From Prinsepia uniflora (lineage: Eukaryota; Streptophyta; Magnoliopsida; Rosales; Rosaceae): a DNA stretch of 64,000 nucleotides. Both the position numbers and the translations under genes were made by a program. The stretch is from positions 68,049,538 to 68,113,537 of the forward strand of contig CM064868.1 of NCBI GenBank assembly GCA_032719365.1, given 5' to 3'. This document shows, piece after piece, positions 55,351 to 64,000 of this stretch. Every line of letters begins with the position of its first letter. Positions within the stretch are counted from its first letter, which is position 1. Below the pieces are notes generated by a model. That model had not been told where the DNA came from. It was given only the letters and a program-made list of their open reading frames with translations, and made no database searches.

Positions 55351-57773
55351 AGATGAGTTGGATGGAATCCAATAACGATTAGATGATTCTGGATGACGCT
55401 GAGTGCGTCTAGAGGATGTTTTGCTAGGGAGCTTAGACGAGGGTTGCCTTTAGCTCCGAGCTCTTGAGTGGCAGACGTGTGAGTTACAGTGATTGATGAG
55501 AGGGATAGAGAGGGTCCCGAGTGGCTCAGTGAGATCACATTATCTTCCTTGTTCGGTTGGATTACTGAAGGCACGGGGTATGCCTTGATTGGCTGCAGGT
55601 ACCCTATTTATCTTTGGATGGATTGTACGAGTGTTGTGTTCAGGAGTTGATTCCATAGAATTGGGACATTCGAGCTAGAACTCCGACCAATACTATGTTG
55701 GGTGTAGTTTGGCAAGCCGAGATTTTTCGGGTTGGATAAGGCGGTAAGACAAATTGGTTCCTAGGACATGTGGTTGATGTTCAAGTGAGTTACAGCTTGG
55801 AGGCTGGGAGGATACAATAGTATAGTCGTTAGGGACATGGGACTTGTGTTGTGATGTCCCCAGTTAGCTCAGTGAGCTTAGAATGAGTCGGTTGTGCCGA
55901 GTTTCCTCTAATGACACATGATTTAGTGGAATTGGGGTTAAGTGGACTTGTAATGTCAATGATGGGAACCCAGTATTCCTTGTCGAAATTCGAGGGAACT
56001 TCAAGAGTTCGAGTTGATTAGATAGCTGGACAGGAAGCTGGTATAGGACAAGTATTCCTTACCATGTGTCAGCATAGTAAACTTTCTTCATCACTTCTGG
56101 GTTTCATGGAGATGTCACCTCGGTAGAAGTCAAATTAGCTGATAGATAAGTGTGAATTGAGACGATCGAGGATCAGTAGTTGAGGATCGATTTGGTTGTG
56201 GATCGAGAGGATATAGATAGTGTTGGATTGGCGTCGTCCAACCATGACAATTGAGATTGGATTCACTCAGAATGGATGAGTGTCATTGGTTGTCGAGTAG
56301 AGGTTATCCCCGTTTTTGTAGCCGTTGACGTGATTGACTCGAGAAGGAGTCAAATTGATTTTGATTTGAGAGGATTGCTGGATTAAAGGTTGACGATACA
56401 GTTTTAGGATCTGACCCTTTGCATCGTCAGGATGGAGGTCGAGTGTTAGATTGGTACGTCTTGATGGACGAGAGTTAGTTGGTCTTTGGAGTTCTCGAGG
56501 AGTATGTGTGGGACACATCCCCAGTGTTGGTCGAGTGATCGAGAAAACTAGGAGTGGACATTGAGTATAGTGTACAGTCTGTCTAGAGCATAGATCAAAC
56601 AGACAGGTTTCCATGTTGGATGATGATTGGCATGTTAGATCCGAGATTATGGTGGCATGTGGACTTGATTGTGGATATTGGTACATGCTCGGACATTGCG
56701 TGGGTGCAGTCCTTGAGTAAGCCTGAATAATGCCATTATGTTGTGTGATGAGAGTGCACTAGTGAGTAGTGCATGTTGGATAGTGTGATTGTTGAGTATT
56801 CAACATTCTGATTGATGTAGTACGATCATCAGATTGAGTCCAAAATAGACGTAGTATGATAATTGGATGGAGTCCGATGTTGATTATACATGGAGTACGA
56901 GGACCAGACATCGAATACTGTGTGCTAGTGCAGAGTGGCTTTAGAGGGTTAAGAGATTATGGGAGCATGGAGATGAGGGCCATGATGGGCCAGAGGAACC
57001 CTATTGATTGTATTTGTGATTATCTCTACTAGAGCAAGTATTTGATGGGATCCAGATACACTCACGATGAGTGATATGTTGGTCTGTGTATCGAGAGGAT
57101 GAGTGAAATTTTGGTTTGAGACTTGAGAGGAGTTAAGATTACAGCGTTGGTCGCTGAGTAATATGAGGTACCCTAATAGGACTCTAGAGCGAGTCGAGTG
57201 TTTCAATAGTGATTCGAGGGGTGATAGTGGAGCCGTGAGTTACCGGCTAGTCACAACGGTGTGTCGTGAGTATGATTAACGGTTAGAGACTGTCTAATGA
57301 AACAGAGGACTTGTGATGCTCAGCAGGAGCAACATTGTCAAATTAGATACTGAGCGGAATTATCAACTTGGTAGCAGGACCGTTAGATGGGATGCTGAGT
57401 AAGATTATCAGCTTGGATTCCGAGTACACTTGCGTAGGTGACAGGTGAGATCGACGAGTGTCGATGTCTCCAACGAGACTTGAGGGTTGACTTTTGGATT
57501 TTCGAGACTTTAAACTTGAGACTTGAGATTGAGCATTGGAGTGTTGGGATTTCTGGTGATAGCTGGCCAAGTATTTGTTGGATACGATCACAGATTAGAA
57601 TGACGATTTCCATGGTTGTCGTTAATGTCGAGTGACATGGATGTTGGTGCATACTATGGATAGAGGCTCTTACGTGTACCTCGAGTTGGAGACAGGATTG
57701 GATTTCCATGGTTTTGGCGCAGATTAGAATCGATTTGAATTTCGAGGATGAAATTTCTATAAAGATGGTGGAT

Positions 57774-59918
57774 TGTAACTACCCGTCTTGAAATTATGTG
57801 ATTAGCGAAACTAATCAAGGATTAATTGAGACTAATCGGGATTAGTCAAGGTGAAATGACGATTTTGCCCTTAGAAAAGTAAAAAGTTAACTTTAGACCT
57901 GAGAGGTCATTGACATGTGGACCGAGGTCCATTATGTAGATCGAGATCATACGAGTCCGTAGACAGGTGGCATGTCGAAATCGGACATCGTACGGGGAAG
58001 TTCGGGTCACAGAAGGTTCGATTTCATTTTATGGTTGCACGATTTTCAAATTGGTTTGTCTTTAGTGGGACCCAAAATATCAATTTTGGACCAATGGATG
58101 AGTGACAAGTGTCACCCATCCCATTGGCCAATCACCCCACATCCTTGTACATCTCCTTTCTCCCTTTGATTTTGAATAACCCAAAAACGCACCCCCAACC
58201 ATTATCATTGTCATTCTCTCCATCTGCCTTTCGTTTGAGGGAGACTGAGAGTGTGGGAGAGGCTGAAAGGGGCGGAGGACAAACGGGAGTCACGGTGGCG
58301 GGCCGGAAAGCCTAGAAATCAGGTAAAGCCATCACCCGAAAAACTTAGGAAATCAGGTTTTAGTTTTGGGACATTGAGGGCCTGGTTTTTTTTTATCCTT
58401 TTCTTGTTCTCTGAGTCATTGCGACCATGTAGAGCCAAGAAAATGGAAGGAAGAACACTGGAATGGCCCTTGTTGGACATTTGAAGTTGACCTGTGAAGA
58501 ATCAACTTGGCTCAAGGTTTTCAGGTCCGGATGTTCCGGAGACGTTGGAGTAGCCCAAGAGTGGCTTACATCGCAGATTGTGAGCGCGCAACACGGAAGG
58601 TCTGTGAGTGGACTTTTGATTTATAACTATGATGCATGCATAAATGTGTTATATGTTTGATGAATATGAGTTGAGTTTGATTGTTGAGCATTTTCGTAGA
58701 AAATGTTATACTACACATATTTCGAGATTTATGTTTTATGTGATACTTGAGCTTCGACCGAGTTTCCTACGCGCATGTGATTTATATGATTTGACTGATT
58801 TCACGGAGATGCTTGAAATCAACATATTGGGCTTGAGTCCCAGTTGGATGTTGACCTTGACTCAGAGACATTCAATGGTGATTTGGAAAAATGATTTGAA
58901 TAATGAAATGGTTTTTCAGATTTGGAAATATGTCTCAGGCTTGTGTCCTAGTTGATTTGTGGTTTGACTTAGAGGATAGTCAAAGTGACCCTGTTATGGA
59001 TTTACAAAATTGGATTTTAAAGGATTCTAGGAATCTTTGATTTATGAAGTATTTCTATATACTGTTTTTAATGATGGTTTTGTGGAAAAGGATTTGATGA
59101 AACTATATTCCGGGCGTGGACACTATTGAGATATTTCGAGATGATTTGAAAAGTTTGTGAAATGTTTTCCACACAACCATCCTCCATGATGTGATGATAG
59201 CCATCGGACTTCGACCATCTTGTGTGATGTGTGATCCTGGAGAAGATGTGATAGCCATCAGACGTCGACCATCTTGTGTGATGTGTGATCCTAGAGAGAA
59301 TATGATGATAGCCTCCAGAAGTCGACCATCCTGTGTGATGTGTGATCCTGGAGAAGATGTGATGATAGCCTCCAGACGTCAACCATCCTGTGTGATGTGT
59401 GATCCTGGAGAGGATGTGATGATAGCCTCTGGACGTCAGATATGAGATGATAAGAGGATGTGTTACCTATGTTTACATACGACTACAGATGTGAGTCTAT
59501 GTTCGGACAGAGGCCCTATTGAGATGATTTATGAGATTTTTTTTGGGCTGAGACCTTACGTGATTTGATTTGAGCTGAGACTCTACATGATTTGGTTTTG
59601 GGCTGAGACTTTATTGAGGAAATGGCTTACCCTATTGAGGAAATGGCTTTAATTGAAAAGCATTTTTCACTGTGTTTTGATTTGAAAAACTACATGATTT
59701 GCTTTTAATAAAGTATTTGAAATACGGTTTTCTAATGCATGCATGTTCTTACGTGAAGGATATAAATGTCTTTTCGATAAATTCATTTTGTAAACCGTTT
59801 ATTTCTGTCAACTCATAGTTTTTATGTTTTTGATACCCTTCAGGTGATCGCGGTTGCGGGTTATAGTAGAGACTGAGACATCACATGCCGCTGCACACTC
59901 TGGAAACTCCGAGTGGGT
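57774..59918 (+). repeat. 3' LTR, truncated
   Basis: Collinear with the 5' LTR (without its insertion) up to ACTCCGAGTGGGT, about 90 bp short of the expected end. The stem-loop and the terminal ATGGGT-type end are missing. Confidence 0.82.
59175..59440. repeat. Minisatellite in 3' LTR, about 60-bp unit, five copies
   Basis: Homologous to 53480-53815, one copy fewer and with one shortened unit. Confidence 0.87.
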
Positions 59919-60119
59919 CTTGTCATACTCAACCTATTACTTTGAGTCGGTTGGAAAATAAAACTCGTAAATGAAATTGCAATTGATAAGAAAAACTCAT
60001 CTTCACTGATGACCAGACCTTTTTCTTGGTCTAAAAGCATTACAAAAGAGGCTCTCGGCCAACATGAACTAAAGAAAAAATTACAAGGCATGAGGACGAC
60101 TACTAATCTAGGCCTTGCA
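59919..60119. other. Unassigned segment, possibly LTR end of a minus-strand element
   Basis: On the minus strand it reads like the R-U5 part of a plant gypsy LTR (GGTCTGGTCATCAGTGAAGA, TTGTAATGCTTTTAGACC). It would be continuous with 62754 onward if the solo LTR 60120-62753 were removed. Assignment tentative. Confidence 0.35.
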
Positions 60120-62753
60120 TGACACGACCTATCCCGATCCTCCCAGGATTACGTGGCATGGCGATCAACCTAAAGGGCATAGAAAAACCATAAAATTTGT
60201 GAGTGGACGAAAATAAATAATTTAATAAAAACTCATTTAATAAAAGACATTTATGACATTCACTTAAAAAACATGCATGCATTCAAAAACCATTTAACTT
60301 AATCCAATCAAATATATATAATAAAATAATTTATAAAACCAAAGCCATTCTTTCCTCAAATGATTAGGGCCTTAGCTTAAAACCATAAATCAACCACGTG
60401 GGAACTCATCCCAAAATCGTAAATCCAAATCATGTGGGCCACTGCAAAAATCCATAAACACAAAAATAATAGTTCATAAATCCAAAAAATCTGTCATCCA
60501 AATACCAATCCTCGACATCCTAGATGCCTGGCGTCCTAGACGCTTGACGTCCCAGATGTCATATCACGGTCTAAGCAACGCGTGCTGCCCGGGGTCTCTC
60601 TGGGTCAATCCCTGACATCCCAGATGTCTGACGTCCCAAACGTCAAATAATAGCAATCCTACTCCTAAGTCACTATACGGTCCGGTCGCTCCATGCAATG
60701 ACCCATCGCAGGCAATGCGCCATGACTTCCTCAGTGTCCCAAACATCTAGAAGAGACCATCCACATATCCTCATATAAGGATGGTATATGGAAAACATTT
60801 TTATAAAGTAATTTCAAAACATCTCAAAGGGGCCATGCCCAGAATTTCCAGAAAACCATCATAAATCCATAAATCCAAATCCATTTAGGGTCTCAGAACT
60901 CGAAATCACATTTATAAACCACAATGGAACTCATGCCCGATATCATACTCAACTAGGCCTCAAGCCTGATCATGTAAACCAAATGGGCCTCCAGCCCGAT
61001 ATCTCGTTAAATCAAATGGTCTCAAGTCCGATAGTTTCCAAATCAAATGGGTCTCATGCCCGATTCTATATTTCCAACTCCAAAACCATACCATCAAATC
61101 CACCGTTGAAACCACGAACACATTTAAATCCAACATAAAACCATACGCCTCGAAATACGTGCCAATACGTAAATACCAAATACCACAACCATACGTACTC
61201 AAGGCATTCAAAACATAGATATAAAACCTATAAAACAGTTATGCATGCATCAGATTTTGAAAGCAAATGTCCACTCACAGATTGTTCTAGCTACCGCCTC
61301 GATGCACATGACATATGCCTCCCCGAGGCTAATCCACCATCTCCAGAACTTCCAAACTAGTCCAAATAATACCCGAAGGTCACTAACTATCTATATAAGT
61401 CCAAAGGATAAAATCCAAAACTCTCGGAAAAGTCAACGTGCCCTAGACATATTTCCTGAGGTGAAAAACCTTGATTTAACCAATCTAACGATCTCCGATC
61501 GACCCGAAACCCCCACCATGGGATCCAGATCATCGAAACCCTTTGAATGATACTGGTCCCACCTCAAAATTCGCACTCATGCGCCCCCACTCACGTGGTC
61601 AACACATTGTCAACGCTGGTCAATGGTTAGGTCAACGGTCAATGCTGACAGATTCTAACAACTATCAGATCTGACACCTGTCTAATCTGACAGTGCCACG
61701 TGTCAGCCTTCCATTGGTTCACCTATAACATGTCAGTCTGACATGATGATGTCACCTTGATGACATCATCGCTGATGTCATGTCAACCCTGTCTTTCAAC
61801 CCAGTCAACCAGACTGCCTGAATTGGATCGCACAAATCAGCAACCCGATCTGACCCTAAAACCTCCATTCTAACTCGAATTTCATCCCCGTTTCTTCTTA
61901 TAGCTTCGTCTAACCTCCCTTAATCGATCTATGGACTCCAACCAATGAAAAATAGGCTAAAATTATACCTTTGATTTGAGGAACCGTAACCCAGAATTCC
62001 TCCGTCGAGTTCCCTCGATTCCGGCCACCTCTGCCCTCGAGTCCAAACCCTTTGAGCTCATCTCGTCCTTAGGAACCTCACCCAAGCCACCAAATCCATT
62101 AGTAGTCATCAAAATAAAATCCACCATTTTTGAAATAAAAACAGGGTTCATGGGTTTTGCCATTACCTCGCCGTTGTTGCTTCGCCGTGGCCACCACCAT
62201 GATGGTCTCGATGCCCCCTTTCATTTTTGTTCACGGGTAATAAGAAAAGGATGAAGATTAAGGGTGTTTGGTATGGGTTGGGTTGCACGGTTTTGGGGAG
62301 GGGTTCGCTGGTTATGAGAAAACAGAGAGTGGATGACTGATAAGGATGAGGATAACCCCAAAATATTGGGGTCTGGGCAGATCAAATGGGTGACACTTGT
62401 CACTCATCGGGTGTGTCCTCCCCAGATATTTCCCAATCCAAACATGCCACATGTCGTCCTTTCTCAATTTGCATAAATAATGTCAATTTCCGTTTAGACC
62501 CGTAATTTTCCCGTCGGACATCCGATTTCGACGTGCCACTTGTCTATGGACTCGTGACGTCCTAATCTATGTCACGGTCACTGGTCCAAGTCCATTGGAC
62601 CACCTGGGTCAAAAGTCAACTTTTTGCCCATTCTTAGGGGCAAAATAGTCATTTTACACCATCCATCCGAAACTCTCGACTAATCCTTGATTAGTCACGC
62701 TAATCCTCAATTAAGCACTAATCTAATCCCAAAACTTGAGATGGGTCGTTACA
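60120..62753 (-). mobile_element. Reverse solo LTR, 2.6 kb
   Basis: Begins TGACACGACCTATCCC and ends GATGGGTCGTTACA. Flanking 5-mers TTGCA (60115-60119) and TTACA (62754-62758) differ at one base. Contains a palindrome-rich stretch (61640-61800) with TCAGATCTGACA, CCACGTGTCAG and TGATGACATCATC, a degenerate form of the array at 2030-2382, and the 28-bp palindrome near 62385. Confidence 0.82.
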
Positions 62754-63420
62754 TTACACCTCAGTCAAGTTGGGATCCTGCTCAAACTCCTTGGACTATG
62801 GCTGTCCCTCCCTAGTTTTCTCTGACTTTGCCTCTTCATCCTTAGCTTTTTTTTGGTGACCTCATCTTCATAATTCAAGGAATCAGAGATGAAATCCTCA
62901 ACCTTAATATCCTGAACGAGCCCGGGCATCTTGATCGACAGACCCAGGTTGTGCGAACTGACCTCTTCTACCAACAGTTGATCAACTTCAAGGCCTTATA
63001 CACCCCATTTTTAAGGATAGTCTCAGCGTCAACCAAACTATGACCAAAACCTAACCGATCGACCACATCCGTTTCAAGGATTGACTCGTCCTTGTGGCCA
63101 CAACTCGAGGCCACTTCCTTTTCCTGCCGAGTCCTATTTCCTATTTCCCCCGAGCTCGACTCAGCCTCACTTTCAGAAAAAGATGGCTCAATGACTTCGA
63201 CTCTTTTCAAATGGCTGTTTGACCTCCAAGTCATAGCACTTCCTTTCCGACACTGAGTCACTATCCAATGACATCCACAAAACAGAAATGGAAGAAAACA
63301 CAAGTTAGAGGCCGACCCCAAAACATTGAAGATCCAAGAACAAACGTAATCAAGTTCATGCCCAATTCCTAAAAAAACTCTACTTGAATCGAAAAAAATG
63401 GAAAGAAGATCACTTACCAT
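62754..63420 (-). pseudogene. Broken small acidic ORF, unidentified
   Basis: An ATG at 63420-63418 is followed at once by GTAAGT, a perfect splice donor. A candidate acceptor CTCAG ends at 63253 and would join the ATG in frame to CRKGSAMTWRSNSHLKR. The reading then stays open to about 62990, changes frame near KNGVYK, continues as VDQLLVEEVSSHNLG, shifts again in a run of eight A, and ends ...NLTEV-stop after one internal TAG. The putative product is about 185 residues, rich in Glu, Asp, Ser and Lys. I do not recognise it. Context (TATA and LTR-like DNA upstream, retroelement debris around) suggests a retroelement accessory ORF or small gag-like protein. Splicing is inferred. Confidence 0.4.
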
Positions 63421-63429
63421 GTTTTTTTA

Positions 63430-64000
63430 CCCCGGAGTGGCTAATCAGAAATCGCACACCTATAGGCACCATCACAATGCAATGATCAAAAATCGCCTTT
63501 ATATCTGACAACATTTCAACCAAAAGTTCAGAATAAAAAGTGAAAAAATTGTTAGAGAACCCCCATTTATAGAGCACGACACGAATAATGAGGAGTCACC
63601 TTCTTCAACGGCCAACCCATGTCACATCAGCCTAGATCCGACCAACACGTGTCACACATCCAAATTGAGAAGGTCAACCATCTTAAGATAAGCACACCGA
63701 CCTTCACAAAGGACAACCGACCTTGATCAACTCAACCGACCAGCCATGCTCACCTGGCCAACTCCGTACATGTCTCATCGAGCCACAAAGACCGCCCGGT
63801 GAGTGCTAAACAAACCAAGGTTCCAGGCCACAATCGAGACACATAAAATGACTCATTCAAGACTAACTATGATTACTCCCCATTGAGCCACACACCGCTC
63901 GGTAGTCATTGATTAGACTAAGGTCTTCATGTCATCTTTAAAGTCCTAGATCAATTCGCTCAAACACCAACTCTGAGCTAGTCGTACCGAGCTACGTTGA
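63430..64000 (-). repeat. LTR-like promoter region, cut by window edge
   Basis: On the minus strand CTCTATAAATGGG (TATA at 63571-63565) lies about 145 bp upstream of the ORF start. The region before it is rich in GGTCGG(T/A) words and CACGTGT, in the style of a plant LTR U3. The start is outside the window, and no partner LTR was found. Confidence 0.4.

Larger units (their letters stand above)
54384..57773 (+). other. Internal region, non-coding
   Basis: Only short ORFs on both strands and no retroelement motif. Includes a 40-bp tandem repeat (about 55230-55350). Ends in GATGAAATTTC...AAAGATGGTGGAT, the probable purine tract, just before the 3' LTR. Confidence 0.7.
49291..59918 (+). mobile_element. 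Non-coding LTR retrotransposon, 3' LTR truncated
   Basis: 5' LTR 49291-54383 (with a nested reverse solo LTR), primer site 54387-54398, internal region 54384-57773, and 3' LTR starting at 57774 and lost after 59918. LTR starts are TGTAATGAACCATCCC and TGTAACTACCCGTCTT, variants of the family end. Without the insertion the 5' LTR is about 2.3 kb. No coding motifs in the 3.4-kb internal region, so non-autonomous like the element at 3009-12761 but of a clearly different subfamily. Confidence 0.83.

Overview
This is plant nuclear DNA, most likely from a woody Rosaceae genome such as apple or pear. That placement is an inference from repeat style (long non-coding LTR elements ending TGTAACGACCCGTCCC / TGACATGACCC, and Cassandra TRIM elements with a 5S-like block). 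The window is about 90% transposable elements nested in each other, and I see only one convincing host gene.

Layout. 1-874: edge fragment of a NAM-associated-type ORF, then AT-rich intergenic DNA. 880-13888: a forward solo LTR split by a complete, minus-strand, non-coding LTR retrotransposon of the same family (3009-12761, about 9.75 kb, 5-bp TSD CACGG). 14646-25060: two tandem copies of a 0.9-kb non-coding unit. The first copy is split by a forward solo LTR (14705-21671, itself split by a reverse solo LTR at 16147-19959) and by an unrelated solo LTR (21855-23450). 25394-26374: a three-LTR Cassandra array. 26911-36120: a decayed Ty1/copia element whose gag is split by a reverse solo LTR (27883-31832), which in turn carries a hAT MITE (29553-30462). 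36291-38934: a dead PIF/Harbinger transposon.

39300-42560 (minus strand): the host gene, an intron-less 607-codon ORF for a DUF3475/DUF668 protein (PSK SIMULATOR-like superfamily), with a probable 5'UTR intron. 43430-49290: remains of a Ty3/gypsy element split by two Cassandra elements. 49291-59918: a forward non-coding LTR element whose 5' LTR holds a reverse solo LTR (49486-52267) and whose 3' LTR is truncated. 60120-62753: another reverse solo LTR. 62754-63420: a broken small acidic ORF (minus strand). 63430-64000: LTR-like DNA with a TATA box.

The main theme is one large-LTR non-autonomous family inserting repeatedly into its own LTRs. In all three such cases the insertion is antiparallel, which creates inverted repeats over 1 kb long that could produce double-stranded RNA. 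The family's LTRs also carry conserved palindromes, stem-loops, minisatellites and, in one copy, an array of six TGACGTCA sites. Coordinates of nested elements were set from TG...CA ends and matching 5-bp target-site duplications read by eye. Family names rest on recalled hallmarks, not on searches.
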